Origin: Siphlonurus alternatus
Lineage: Eukaryota; Arthropoda; Insecta; Ephemeroptera; Siphlonuridae
Assembly: GCA_949825025.1 (NCBI GenBank)
Contig: OX463781.1
Span: forward strand, 9,364,648 to 9,428,647
Length of the DNA: 64,000 nucleotides
Direction of reading: 5' to 3'
A program made the position numbers and the translations under genes. The notes beneath the pieces are model-generated. The model was given only the letters and a program-made list of their open reading frames with translations, was not told where the DNA came from and did not search any database. This document shows, piece after piece, positions 1 to 11,582 of the stretch; the first letter of the stretch is position 1; each line of letters opens with the position of its first letter.

Positions 1-273
1 TACAAGGCTGGCCCGAAACTTTGCAAGCACTGCCACGGAGAATGTAAGTCAACCTGCAATGGTCCTGGACCAGGAAACTGTACTGCCTGCAAGCACGTGC
101 GAGATGGACCGTTCTGCACCAAGATATGTCCCGACAGCAAGTTTACTCACAACGGAGAGTGCAAGCCTTGTCATGACAATTGTGTTTACGGCTGTAACGG
201 ACCAGAGAATACCATCGGAGAAACCGGCTGTCACTCCTGCGAGAAAGCAATCATCAACGGAGATGTCATAGTG
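1..273 (+). CDS. Egfr: EGFR exon, cysteine-rich ectodomain (partial at left edge)
   Basis: This is reading frame 1 from the first base, 91 codons. It encodes regularly spaced cysteines of the furin-like/GF receptor domain IV type, for example [15 protein letters not shown] and CHDNCVYGC. The 5' limit of the exon lies outside the window. It ends at the donor GTGAGA at 274, phase 0. The intron 274-504 is AT-rich with no other visible feature. Confidence 0.95.
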
Positions 274-993
274 GTGAGAATTCTTCAGTATTAATTCAAT
301 TTTGAGTTAAAAATCTTAATTTATCAATTAAAAGACAATACTGTCAATTGTAGAACATAGACAGTATATTTTATGCAATCTTAAGCTAAGCATTAAAAAA
401 AATACCATGAAAATTATTAAATAAATCAAAATATACTCGCTATATATTATAATAGTAACCTTTTTCCTTGACTAGAGTTATAATTGATGACTTTGTGTCT
501 TCAGGAGCGGTGTTTGCACAAGAACGAGTCATGTCCTGATGGCTACTACTACGAGTGGGTGGGGCCTCAAGAGCAGGGTCCTCTGAAGCCCCTGGCTGGG
601 AAGGCCATCTGTCGCAAATGCCATCCGAGGTGCAAGAAGTGCACGGGCTATGGTTTCCACGTGCAGGTGTGTCAGGAGTGCACCAACTACAAGCGAGGCG
701 AGCAGTGCGAGGATGAGTGCCCCTCGGATCACTTTGCCAATGACAGCACCCAGGAGTGTGTCCCATGTGCTCTTGAGTGTCGGGGATGTAATGGAGCGAC
801 TATCAGTGACTGTCTGAGCTGCAGGAACTACAAAGTCTACCTGGTGAGCATTGGCTTCCTGTGCCTTCTTGTTGAGAAATGTGCTTGTTGGGTTAATTTA
901 AAATAAATAGAAAGCAGGATTACACTATTATAAACAAATGAAATTATATTATTAAAATTTTATAACTTTTTAAAGTTTATTGAAGGAGAATTA

Positions 994-1037
<44 letters not shown>

Positions 1038-4000
1038 GTAATTGCATTTAACATTTCAACAATACATGGATTTTAACAATGATTCAAAATTTGCAGGACG
1101 GACAGCCTGGTGACAACAGTACTGCCTTCAACTGTACTGCAAACTGCTCTGCTGAGATTCCACACAAGATATTCCCTCTGGACAACACGGACCCATACTG
1201 CTCAATCGAGCCACTCCCAAACACAATGCAAATGTAAGTATTTGAAACTTGAGAGAGTTGTATGCTGCTCTTTATTCAATTCCATTTTACATTGAAGTAT
1301 TTCAAACTGAAAGACTTAAATTTTATTGTGATTTAATTTATTAATTAGCAGTTTAATTAGTACACTTAATTTTAAATAAATATTTATAATTAACAAATAA
1401 GGACAAAAACAAAGACATGTTTAAACTACAAATGTTTCCAACTTCCAGTGCTAATTCTAATCTTGTTTCAGGGGATCTAATGACAACGTGACCGCCATCA
1501 TCACGGGAGTGTCTGTGTGCCTCATCCTTTTCATCGCGTGTGCGGCCATGTTCATCTACCAGTGGCAGAACAAAGTGCTGAACAAGGAGAATGCCGTGAA
1601 GATGACCCGCGTTCTGGCAGGCATGGACCGTGAGGACAACGAGCCACTACACCCCACCAATGTCAAGCCAAACCTCGCCAAGCTGAGGATCATCAAGGAG
1701 GCTGAGATGAGGCAGGGCGGAGTCATGGGATACGGAGCTTTCGGAACTGTGTACAAGGTGGGCAACACACAAATTCTCTTGTTTGATTTTTTTACATTTT
1801 ATTTTAAATTTCCATCTTCTGATAAATATTTAGAAGAACCTTTTTCACATTAAAGTAATGATCTCTTTAGTTAAAATACTTAATGTTGTAAATTTTTTGC
1901 TTGCTAAAGCTTCTAGACTCTCTCTAATCACCACATGTACCCTACAGGGAGTGTGGATTCCGGCCGGAGAGAACGTCAAGGTCCCCGTGGCTATTAAGGT
2001 CCTGCGGGAGGGCGCTGGCAACAGCTCGAAGGAGTTCCTGGACGAGGCTTACATCATGGCCAGTGTGGAGCACCCCAACCTGCTGAAGCTGCTGGGCGTG
2101 TGCATGACCTCGCAGATGATGCTCGTGACGCAGCTCATGCCCCTCGGCTGCCTGCTGGACTACGTGAGGAAGAACAAGGACAAGATCGGCTCCAAGCCTC
2201 TCCTCAACTGGTGCACGCAGATTGCAAAGGGTGAGTTTTGTCATCTTTCAACTCTAATTTAATATTGGCTGTTGAATTTTGGAGGATTTAATTACAATAG
2301 CTGTGAAATAATAATATTCATTATAGACACAAATAATATAAAAATTGATATATCTACAGATCAATACTGATTATTTTTTATTATTCTATTTATATTATTA
2401 CATTTATTCTTATAAAATAATAATAATAATAATAATAATAATTTTGTTTCTTAAAACTTTTACTTTCAATTAATCTTAAAGTTAACCGTACATCAAATTT
2501 ACTTTTGTAAACAATGTCTGACTATTTCTTGTGTGTCTCAGGCATGGCATACCTGGAGGAGAAGAGGCTTGTCCACCGTGACCTAGCGGCCCGAAACGTG
2601 CTGGTTCAGACCCCCAACTGCGTCAAGATCACGGACTTCGGGCTGGCCAAGCTGCTGGACATCAACGAGGACGAGTACAAGGCGGCAGGCGGCAAGATGC
2701 CCATCAAGTGGCTGGCCCTCGAGTGCATCCAGCACCGCATCTTCACACACAAGAGCGACGTCTGGGCTTTCGGTGAGTGCTTATTGTAGAAATTCAAAGG
2801 AGATAGCAATTTTGTGTGTTCTATTACAGGGCAGCATTTGGTTAAATTTAAAACTTATTTATAAATTTTGATAACAGCCATCTCATAAGAAGCTAAAAAA
2901 GCTTTGTAGAACGTCAATAACAAAAAATTATTTATACATAATAATACATAATAATAAAATAAAAAGAAATTTGAGAAAAAAATTGTCTTCAAAACCATGG
3001 CATACATGAAAACATTCATTCTATTTAGTATATAGTATTGGGTTTACTAGAAGCATTGAGTACCTTGATTTGTATCCAACTAACCTGCCCCTGCCCCCCA
3101 GGTGTGACCGTGTGGGAGCTGTTCACTTACGGAGGTCGTCCCTACGAGCTGGTCCCTGCACGTGATGTTCCGGACATTCTGGAGAAGGGAGAGCGGCTGC
3201 CCCAGCCCAGCATCTGCACCATCGACGTGTATATGATGATGATCAAGTGCTGGATGATTGACGCAGAGAGTCGTCCCAGCTTCAAGGAGCTGGCGGACGA
3301 GTTTGCCAAGATGTCGAGGGACCCGGGCAGATACCTCGTGATCCAGGGAGACCGGCTCATGAGACTGCCCTCATTCTCTCCGCAGGTCAGTGGCAACATG
3401 GTATAATGGACTTTTTATCTCTCTTGCATGCGGACTGACTGGGGTACAGTGGATACAGAATCTTGTCTTGAATTATTATTTTATGTCAAATAATTTTTCT
3501 CATTTAAATAAATTTGTTCATATAATTCATTTTCTTTAATTTTCCTAAAATTTTAATAAGAAATTCAAGACTTCCTGTGTCCGCTGTACATCAAGAATTT
3601 CATTTTTATTTTTTAATTCATTCTAACAATTTTCTTTTATTTTCATACATAATATTATTGAAATTTTAGGTCATTGGGTGATTTATTATCACTTTACTAT
3701 AATTTTTACTGATGATATTACAAAAGAAACATTCTGCATGATGATATATTTTTAAATATTTTTAACATAATTTTATTTTTACTTTATTTTTTTACATAAT
3801 CTTTATTTAAAATAACTGCAAACTCAAAATTACTGTAGCTGTAATCAACTAGAAGTGATTGACAATGTACTAACCTCATGTCATGTTTACAGGATCAAAG
3901 GGAGATGATCCATAACCTTTCCTCGACCATTGGAGGCTCGGAGACCGTGATAGATGCTGAGGAATATCTGCAGCCCAGCTCTCGGGCCCCCCTGCCTCCC

Positions 4001-5488
4001 TCAACCTCATCGACAATGTCCATGGGTAGCGGCTCCTCACCTCCGGCCACTCCCACCAAGAAATGGTCGGGGGCGGGAAGTCTGGGCACCGTGGGGGCAG
4101 CCTCCACCGTGATGGCCGAGTCACCCACTCCTCAGAACCAACAGAACTGGGACCGGGAGCAGAGGTACGCCGGACAGATGGACGGACACCAACACCACCC
4201 TGCAATGAGGCACCACGTGCAGCCTGGAGGAATGGGACTGGACTGTACAGACTCGAGATATAGCAGCGATCCTCTCAAGATGATTGGCAGAGGTGAGAAC
4301 CACAACACTGATTATAAAATATTAAATAACTAACGGAGTAATATGATAATTCGCCTTTCAAACTAAAGTACAATTACTTCTTAAGTCAAAAATGCAATAT
4401 TCATGTTACCAATACCTTATATCCAATTTAAATCTTGACTAAAATTCATAATAAAATAAAAGCTGCGATCAATTCCCATGTACTAAGCTGTCTTTATGTC
4501 TCAGGTTGTGATGGTCTTCCTGATGAGTGTTTCGACCCGTCCAACCTGAACCGTCGCGAGGCCCAGGTGGGCACCAACCTGACCCTGGACCTACCCTTGG
4601 ACGAGGACGACTACCTGATGCCTCTGCCGCAGCCAAATGCAACCATGTCTGGCAACACTGCCTACATGGACCTCATCGATGAGGCAAAGATGCCAGGTGA
4701 GGATACACCTTGATTAAAGTACTGCCTTAGAAAATTAAGGATTACCTGCAAAAAAAAAAAAAAAAAAAAAAAATTGTTTCCATATTACTATATGGTATAA
4801 ACTTGCTGAAATACTAAATTTTACAGAGAAATCCAAGCTTATTTCAGACATGAAATAGAACTTCAGTATTGAAGTATACATTAATTAATTAAAAATTACA
4901 TCACAGATATCTTCTTATTTATTTTGAAAATTAATACTAAACCCTTTTTTTTTCATACAAGTAGTTCTTTCTCTAACTTAAAAGAGTTTGATTTAAAAAA
5001 ATGTAATATTAATAAAAAAAAAAAAAAAAAAATTTGTACATCAATTTTTAAAAACCAAATTAACATAATATTAAATCATAACAATAAACCTTATAGACTT
5101 GTATCAGATCAAGGCACAATGCATACAAAACCCTAACCCTTTTTCTTTGTCTCTCTGTTCCACAGAGCATGCCGAATCTCGAAATGGCATCTACCACAAC
5201 TGTCCTCCTGACTTCCTGCCGATGGCTGGCAAGACGCCCACCAGCGTGGACAACCCCGAGTACATAATGAGTCAGGACGGAGGGGTGGTTGCTGTGGCTG
5301 GACCCTCCCGACAGCCTCTGGACTGCTCGGGCCTCCCCCAGCCTCCCAACGGAGGCATTCCTCGCTACATGATGACCCAGCGGTCCTCAGAGGAGGAATC
5401 TGACCATGAGTACTACAACGACTTCGACCGGCTTCAGCGGGAACTCCAACCACTGAAACCATTCAGGAGAAACGAAACAACAGTTTAA
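1..5488 (+). CDS. Egfr: Epidermal growth factor receptor (3' part, 10 exons, joined)
   Basis: Receptor tyrosine kinase at the plasma membrane that binds EGF-like ligands (Spitz/Vein/Gurken type in flies) and signals through Ras/MAPK. The coding sequence joins 1-273, 505-843, 1097-1233, 1472-1757, 1948-2230, 2542-2772, 3102-3385, 3893-4292, 4505-4696 and 5166-5488. The sum is 2748 bases, 915 residues plus TAA. In residues of this fragment: cysteine-rich ectodomain about 1-235, transmembrane helix about 256-279, kinase domain about 330-600, and C-tail to 915. Seen directly: G-loop [10 protein letters not shown] (336-345), VAIK lysine 362, alpha-C Glu378, gatekeeper Thr406, HRDLAARN (451-458), DFG (471-473) and activation-loop Tyr485. 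No catalytic residue is missing. Insect EGFRs are roughly 1300-1450 residues, so the N-terminal third lies left of the window. Introns are short (about 160-510 bases), AT-rich and GT-AG. Confidence 0.97.
505..843 (+). CDS. Egfr: EGFR exon, cysteine-rich ectodomain
   Basis: The acceptor is TGTCTTCAG ending at 504 and the donor GTGAGC starts at 844. The exon has 113 codons, phase 0 at both ends. It continues the furin-like repeats ([31 protein letters not shown]). Invertebrate EGFRs carry more cysteine-rich repeat than vertebrate ones, which fits this long stretch. The intron 844-1096 contains a pure 37-base T tract. Confidence 0.95.
996..1032. repeat. T homopolymer tract in EGFR intron
   Basis: 37 consecutive T residues in the intron between the exons ending at 843 and starting at 1097. 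Confidence 0.95.
1097..1233 (+). CDS. Egfr: EGFR exon, membrane-proximal ectodomain
   Basis: The acceptor TTTGCAG ends at 1096 and the donor GTAAGT starts at 1234. The length is 137 bases, phase 0 in and phase 2 out. The encoded peptide has N-glycosylation sequons NST, NCT and NCS and the last ectodomain cysteines, and it leads into the juxtamembrane stalk. Confidence 0.93.
1472..1757 (+). CDS. Egfr: EGFR exon, transmembrane helix, juxtamembrane segment, kinase G-loop
   Basis: The acceptor TTTCAG ends at 1471 and the donor GTGGGC starts at 1758, phase 2 in and phase 0 out. A hydrophobic run of about 24 residues ([20 protein letters not shown] and on) is the single transmembrane helix. A basic juxtamembrane stretch follows, and the exon ends with [10 protein letters not shown], the ATP-binding glycine loop. 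Confidence 0.95.
1948..2230 (+). CDS. Egfr: EGFR exon, kinase N-lobe
   Basis: The acceptor CCCTACAG ends at 1947 and the donor GTGAGT starts at 2231, phase 0 in and phase 1 out. It encodes the VAIK lysine, the alpha-C glutamate in [10 protein letters not shown], and the hinge [10 protein letters not shown] with a threonine gatekeeper. The intron downstream (2231-2541) holds an (AAT)n microsatellite. Confidence 0.96.
2415..2442. repeat. (AAT)n microsatellite in EGFR intron
   Basis: About nine AAT units. Confidence 0.9.
2542..2772 (+). CDS. Egfr: EGFR exon, kinase catalytic and activation loops
   Basis: The acceptor TGTCTCAG ends at 2541 and the donor GTGAGT starts at 2773, phase 1 at both ends. 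It holds [16 protein letters not shown], the activation-loop tyrosine in DEYKAAGG, the P+1 segment PIKWLALE and SDVWAF. All residues needed for catalysis are present. Confidence 0.97.
3102..3385 (+). CDS. Egfr: EGFR exon, kinase C-lobe
   Basis: The acceptor CCCCCCAG ends at 3101 and the donor GTCAGT starts at 3386, phase 1 in and phase 0 out. It encodes [10 protein letters not shown], the conserved EGFR-family GERLPQP and IDVYM segments, [11 protein letters not shown] and RYLVIQGD, which closes the kinase domain. The intron 3386-3892, the longest in the gene here (507 bases), is AT-rich with nothing else visible. Confidence 0.96.
3893..4292 (+). CDS. Egfr: EGFR exon, start of C-terminal tail
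   Basis: The acceptor GTTTACAG ends at 3892 and the donor GTGAGA starts at 4293, phase 0 in and phase 1 out. It encodes a Ser/Pro/Gly-rich, probably disordered tail with the DAEEYLQP tyrosine site (Tyr636 of the fragment), matching the DADEYL site of vertebrate receptors. Confidence 0.94.
4505..4696 (+). CDS. Egfr: EGFR exon, C-terminal tail
   Basis: The acceptor TGTCTCAG ends at 4504 and the donor GTGAGG starts at 4697, phase 1 at both ends. Tail tyrosine motifs DDYLMP and TAYMDL are visible. The following intron (4697-5165) carries two A-rich homopolymer tracts, near 4750 and 5015. Confidence 0.93.
5166..5488 (+). CDS. Egfr: EGFR last exon, tail docking motifs and stop
   Basis: The acceptor GTTCCACAG ends at 5165, phase 1 in, and the stop TAA is at 5486-5488. 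It encodes IYHN and EYYN (YxN, Grb2/Drk SH2-type sites), DNPEY (Shc PTB-type NPxY site) and RYMM. The last four residues, ETTV, fit a class I PDZ ligand (S/T-X-V), comparable in position to the LIN-7-binding tail of worm LET-23. Binding itself is inferred from motif knowledge, not shown here. Confidence 0.95.
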
Positions 5489-6010
5489 GACAATGACTAT
5501 TAATAGTGTGAGTGCGTGTGACTTAATATAAAAAAAGGAGAGACCTTCATATATAAAGTGTTGAAAACATTTTTTTAATGTGCAAAAAGAACTTCAAATT
5601 AATAATAAAAAAAAGACTTTAATCATAAATGTCTTAATTCAACAAATTTAATTTTAGAATTCTTTGTTTTTAATGTTGTTAAAGTGTATAAATATTTTTT
5701 CCCCCAAGTTTTTAATTGTTTTAAATAAGAGAATATATTTAAATAAAATAAATTAACTCAAAGGCAAGGTAGAGTTAAGTTTGATAAAAAAAAAAGAAAA
5801 GAAAAAGGTTACTCAGTTAATAAATACAAAGTTTGCTAAAATAATAATAATAAAAAAATAAATAAAAATAACAGGTTGTGCAATTTAAAAGACAGTCAGA
5901 TGACAGATTTGGAATCTTGATGATTTATTTCATCAAACTGTATTTGTATGGGATGAAAATATGAACTTATTGCAAATACCATTTGCAATAAACATATTAC
6001 TGTAACAACT
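5489..6010 (+). other. Egfr: EGFR 3' UTR, with candidate poly(A) signals
   Basis: AT-rich sequence after the stop codon. Several AATAAA hexamers occur, for example inside 5738-5750 and at 5987-5992. I cannot tell which is used, so the end given here is only the first well-placed signal. The UTR could run to about 6.4 kb, where further AATAAA copies lie. Confidence 0.5.
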
Positions 6011-7744
6011 TTATTTATTTAATATAAAAAATAATTATTTATTGAAATTAAAGCTGTTGTTTCAAGAATTCACAAATATGCTCAATAATAAAATGTAGAT
6101 ATCTCTGTCGTCGGTGACTTCCATTCCAGTGTTAAAACTTTACCTTGCCAAGAGCCTACAGTAGACTGTGATACTCATAGCAATATTCAACATAAATCCA
6201 TCTTCCCCTTGTATCTATTATCTTGTGTCTTACTACTTCGCCAATACAATTGGTCGTTCTTTATATTATTATTATTAAAAATAATAGCATTTGTTGATTC
6301 CTAAAAACCTCATTCCAATTTTATTTAAAGTAATAATGCTAACTTATTACTCTTTTGTCAAGCCAGTTAAATAATTATAAGCAGAATTTTGTTCAATTTG
6401 TAAATAAATAAACTCTAGGGTAAAAATAGGACCTGATTTTATTAAAATGTATTTTTAACCTCATAATTCCAACTAACATTTTAATTTATAAAATATAAAA
6501 AAACTTTTACCCTAGTTTTAAAATATTGTATTTTTATATTCCAAAGTGCCTTATTATGAACTGATACTGTTGGATAATTCAAGTTTATTGTTTTTGTCAA
6601 TTTAATAAGCTAGCATGATTATTTTCACTTGTTTCATTTGATTCCAGATGCAAGATTATCAATTATTAATATTTTTATACTGTATCATGTTTTTATTACA
6701 TAAAAAATTTAATTGCTATACAAATTAATTATAATGAGGTATTTTTGTCACTATTTTATAAAAATTTACAACAAATGTTTTATAAAATAACAAAAAAAAA
6801 ATAATAATAAATCAATACTGTAATTTTTATTAAAAAAAAATTATATATTTTTTTAGTGTGCCATTATGTTTTTTTTTTTATATTATATATATGAATATAA
6901 ATAATTAATGCTGCGAGGTTGTGTGTAAATTTTATACATATATAAAACTGTTTTTAAGAGCTTAATTGTTTTTACATGTACATAAAATATTTTGAATATT
7001 TGAGCAAAAAGATTTTAATGTAACACATAGGAGATCTTTGTAGTTTTTGTTAGGCGGTGAGATTGCTGGCCGGAACGTTCTTGCTGGGGTAGTCAATGCG
7101 ACATTAATCAATCGCACAAGAGAAGTGTACTCTCGAACTTGGTCGCATTTGCAACACCAGCGCTTGCAATTCTGGCTGCATCTCAAAATGTGTAGAGAGC
7201 AAAATAAAGTACTGAAAAATAAAATTTTTGATGTAATTTTTACAATAATTCCCAAGTTTATATCATATGCATAAGTAATTTTAACTGCAGATAATATCAA
7301 TGTAAACAGTAGTGTCATATTCCCGATAGCTTTTTTTTAATAAATAAATTGATAAATGAAATGAAAAAGAAAAAGAAATTAAATAAAAAAAGAAAGTTAT
7401 AGTTGATTTTTATCGAAAGGTTATTTGAATTTTAATCAGTTTTCCATTTAATAGTTCAGAAAAATTTAAATATATCTGTAAATTCGCTTCATTTAAGTTA
7501 AAAGAAATAGGGTATTTATATCCAAATAATCCAACGCCTTATTTAATTTTGTTTCTAATGTTTTATTTTTATGATTAATTATTCCGAGCTATTAGCTCAT
7601 TGTTATATAATTATAAAGTAAAGATTTTACATGAACTCAGGTCAAAACCCTATCCAAAAGACAGTCTTCTACAATGGAGACTTCCTTGACCCTATATTCA
7701 TAAAATAAAAAATAAAGCAGAGGGTGAGATTAATATTGAAGAAG
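6011..7744. other. Intergenic AT-rich DNA
   Basis: Mostly AT-rich without visible genes. One short island of higher GC lies at about 7050-7200, inside a 118-codon minus-strand open frame that is listed separately. The rest shows only A/T tracts. Confidence 0.6.
6962..7318 (-). CDS. Doubtful small ORF, cysteine-rich, signal-like start
   Basis: An open frame of 118 codons on the minus strand starts with a hydrophobic stretch (MTLLFTLILSAVKITYA) that resembles a signal peptide. It contains at least ten cysteines, including CSQNCKRWCCKC. Its central part has a clearly higher GC content than the DNA on both sides. I do not recognise the protein, and the cysteine spacing does not match a family I can name. 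It could be a small secreted peptide, one exon of a longer gene, or a chance frame. It converges on the EGFR 3' end. Confidence 0.15.
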   Translation of the reverse strand: MTLLFTLILSAVKITYAYDINLGIIVKITSKILFFSTLFCSLHILRCSQNCKRWCCKCDQVREYTSLVRLINVALTTPARTFRPAISPPNKNYKDLLCVTLKSFCSNIQNILCTCKNN

Positions 7745-8052
7745 CTAGCTGAGTTCCCTTGAGAAGAGCGAGCAGTTAGATTGCAGACGTCTCAAAGTCC
7801 TTGTCGATATACGTCTGCCCCATTTGACCGGTGTCACGTCAAACGGTGAGTCACGTCGGTGTGTGCTGTGCGGCCGGCGTGACGAGCGCTGACGAGTGTA
7901 GAGCGGCCTGCAGGTAGCAGCGGATGTGTGCACAAACCACCGGCGACCGTGTTTGCAGAGCGGCGACGTGAACCTCGCACCACGACACGCGCGGTACGTC
8001 CACACCAACCCTCTCTGTTAATTTGTGATCATCGTCGCCGCGTCAAAGTGAA
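7745..8052 (+). promoter_or_regulatory. CpG-rich island, possible 5' untranslated exon
   Basis: About 300 bases of GC- and CpG-rich DNA in a very AT-rich setting, ending at a strong donor context AA|GTAAGA at 8053. No in-frame coding sequence is convincing. It could be a first, untranslated exon and promoter of the + strand gene whose coding starts near 30.6 kb, or just a regulatory island. No TATA box or poly(A) signal helps decide. Confidence 0.3.
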
Positions 8053-9560
8053 GTAAGAATCACATTGTTTTAATTAAACATAAATAACGACGGTAACGTG
8101 TTGACTATCAAATTTCAATTATCGTTTATTATTGATGAGTAATAGAGGTGGTATCATATGTAACACAAGTTAACTGATATGTGCAAAATCTAATACAAAC
8201 AGAACGTGTAGTGTATGTTGATTTGGAACGTATTCCGTTCGATCTTTTGCATTATATATTAAATAGAAAGTCAATGTGATGGCTTTTATTACTAATTATA
8301 AAACGAATGTTTATCTAATTTATCACCAACTACTTCACTACTGCTATGCATTTTTTTTTTTAATTGAAAATTGCTATAGTCGAAAAGCTTCGAATCTTCG
8401 CTGTGGCAAGGTCAGCAAGGACACAAAAAGAATACATTAATTAATATTTTTTTAAAAAAATATGCATACAAATACATACAAATAAATACATACACTATTG
8501 TTTTTCGAATAACATGTGTATAATAATTATATATAATATTATTTTTGCATGTGTATGTGTTGACAATATGATTATATTTTAACGGATTATTTAGATTGAT
8601 AAATACAGATGATCCCATCCATAAAATATGTTTTACTTTTACTACACACATCATGCAAGGTCATAAAATATAATTGTGATTTATTTATTATAATTATAGA
8701 AAATTTATTGTATATAACGCGGACCACAGCGCTTGATGATTTTTATACAATAAAAAGTTATCATTGAAATTGCTACCATGAAGGTGGTCTTTAAAGATCA
8801 TTGCAGAGTCGTCTTATTTACAACTCATTTCCATTAGTTTCGTTTATTTACCACCGTACACTCAACGTCTGTTTAGGAAGAGAAAGGGTTAAAAAATAAT
8901 TCTTTTCCCACAGAACTAACATTTTTTTCTTCACATTTTTTTTTCGTTTGTTTACACGTTGGTTCGCACCTTCTCGCCACACGCTTAGAGTCAACACCCG
9001 GCCGTCTCTCCCCGTCATGTCGTTAACTGTTGTACCGGCTATAGCAATCAATATCAGTGGGGGGTTATCTGCAGCTGAATCTTGTACCTCTCGCGTGACC
9101 GCCGTAATAATAACACGACGAATAATTTATTCTTCTTGCAATAATAATTATGAAGTATTATACACTGTGATATAATATATTATCTTTTGATACGTTGCAA
9201 TTAAGTATACATGAATTAATTTACAAATATTATAAGAATAAATATTTTATGATGACTATAATGGAAAACTATTAAGAACATAATTTTCATATAAAAGAGT
9301 CAATTTATTATCATTTTGAATATGAATCAAGATTTTTACTATCTGATATAATTATGAATTGTGAATTTCTGTCCATGAAAAATACAGAAATTCAATAGAT
9401 TACTTTAAAAATATGTTATTCCTTCCCCCACCCATAAAAATTAATTATTCTATTCTCAAATTCTAAATTTAAACTATTATTTAATTATTTTTAATCAGTT
9501 CATAATAGTTTTCATCTTCAGATCAAAGTTTTATTATTTTATCTTGTATAGACACAGTTT
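8053..9560. other. Gene-free AT-rich DNA
   Basis: I see no gene. A small GC-richer patch lies at about 8945-9115. The rest is AT-rich with short tracts. Confidence 0.6.
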
Positions 9561-9790
9561 ATCTTGCAATGGCCAAGTGATTCTGTAAGAGCGGTCAATT
9601 AACGCAGCCTCGCCCTCTGGGGTGACTTGATGGTAATGAGGCGAGGGCCTCCCCTCTAATGTGCTCTTGATTACCACAAAAAGAGATCGCGCTAAATGCT
9701 TTGCCACTATAAGAAGCCGATTAGAACATTAGAAACAGATTAACGGGCGTTAAACCGCTAATGTGAAAGACTGGTAATAATTAAGTGTAA
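9561..9790. promoter_or_regulatory. Candidate enhancer-like block
   Basis: A compact block of balanced base composition within AT-rich DNA. It holds many homeodomain-type cores (TAAT, ATTA), a palindrome-like pair GGCGAGGGCCTC / GAGGCGAGGG, an ACCACA Runx-type core, and repeated TTAACG/CGTTAA words. The function is inferred only from motif density. Confidence 0.3.
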
Positions 9791-10309
9791 GGCCTTTTTT
9801 TATTTTTTGTTTGTACAATAAGTCACTGAATTTAATCATATTATTAATTTTCATTCCTTCATTCAAACACAGATGTAAGGGGTTAAAGTTTTTTTTTTTT
9901 TTTTTCTAATTTCTCGTCTGCCTCCCCAACAAAATTGAATCCAAATTTAATTTGCACGTATGAATTACATATGACGACATACAATATGATATATATACAA
10001 TATACGTGTCCGTGTTTGGCAGTATAACTGGTGATATGGATTATGGGGATTGGTTGATAAGTCGGAAGCCATGACTCTCCTCCACTTGACCAGCGCACGT
10101 AACTGCAGCATCTCACACGTTGTAGATATTAAACTGTCTGCTTGTGTACTGTTGGACATTACTGCATGTATATTATGTATATAAACATCACAATAATATA
10201 CGAAGAACACTCTGTGACTATTTGACGGGATGGGCATGCAGTAAGCAATGATCAACGGGAGATAGGAATGTTTAACTATATCTAAATATAGTTTTTCTAT
10301 GGTATAATA

Positions 10310-10639
10310 ATGGACAACATACATGAAATTTTTTTATTGCAGAAATGAATAGAGGGTACCAAATTATGCCACTCTGAATTCTTTTAAATTTTTTTGAAAC
10401 CCAGAACTATTTTTAAATAATTATTGAAAGTGCGGCCACGCCCCCTGGAGGCGTCAATAGGCGTCCAGTCTCTATCCTTTTTATTAAGGCTGCAGGGGTG
10501 CCAACTGAAATCACAGGACTTTCAATAATTATTTAAAAATAGTTCCGGGTTTCAAAAAAATCTGAAAAAATTCAGAGTAGCATAATTTCGTACCATCTAT
10601 TCATTTCTGCAATAAATTTTTTTCATGTATGTTGTCCAT
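10310..10639. mobile_element. MITE, hairpin family A, copy 1
   Basis: Terminal inverted repeats begin ATGGACAACATACATGAAA and end with the complement. Each arm carries ATTGCAGAAATGAATAGAGGG, a TCTGAATT-type block and AACTATTTTTAAATAATTATTGAAAG, so almost the whole element folds on itself around a unique GC-richer core of about 90 bases. It is flanked by TA on both sides, as expected for Tc1/mariner-type insertion. No coding capacity. The core is the reverse complement of the core of the 59979-60313 copy. Confidence 0.85.
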
Positions 10640-11566
10640 TATACCAATTTTTTTCAATATCAATATTCCATCAATATTGTTGCATCAATGTTCTTTTCAT
10701 GCACTTCAACTTCAGTGTTTTGCGGTTAGAAGATGTTAAATTTTTATAAAAAAAAAACATGATCTTGATATTTAAAAAAATAAAACATATTAAACGCTCT
10801 ATCTCCTTCTATCAAAAACATGATAATTATAATATAAAGTGACTATCATAGGATAAATTTTTATGCATGGTTTTATATTAAATATAACAACTGGTCATTA
10901 ATGTGTATGAAGCGTAGGGTTACTTGATTCTTTATTAAAAAATATTTTCCGGTAATAAAAAGTCTATCATTTACACAGTAATATAATAACTCCAAATAAC
11001 TGCATTTATAATTGCATCATGCATGAATTCACTCTGACATAAGCTTATATAATAGCTGTATTTAGATATAACGAAGAGAATAATCCTTATTTAAAATAAA
11101 TGTAAAAACTGTTTATAAATCAACATTTTGCTAAATATTAAAATGAAAGCATACCTACATAACTTATTTCTTTTTTGATAATATCTGTTAAAATAAATTG
11201 CGTTCCTCAAGTAGAATCTTAACAATTATTAATTATTAATAGGGACTCGGGGGACTTTTGGGTGTTAAATTTTTTTTTTTTTTAAAGTGTATAAAAAAAT
11301 ACATGTGATGTGGTAGGTTGGTTTACCGTTCTCCAACCTTCTTCTCATGCCCCCCCCCCCTCCATCTTAATGATTCGTGCTAGGTATCCATAATTATTGA
11401 GAGACATCACTTACATGAGAGGGGTGCATGTGCGACATGTTACAATAGTTTTGTATTGAACACGAGCAGGTCCATGAAATATTGCCGTACATCGCTAAAT
11501 CACAGCTTGTGACGTTCCTGCGTGAGTTACTGCGCGGCCAGTCATGTATTAACCCTTGGACTATCT

Positions 11567-11582
11567 GGGGGGGGGGGGGGGG
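11567..11582. repeat. G homopolymer tract
   Basis: Sixteen consecutive G residues, unusual in DNA this AT-rich. It is one of several G/C tracts of ten or more bases in the window. Confidence 0.9.
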
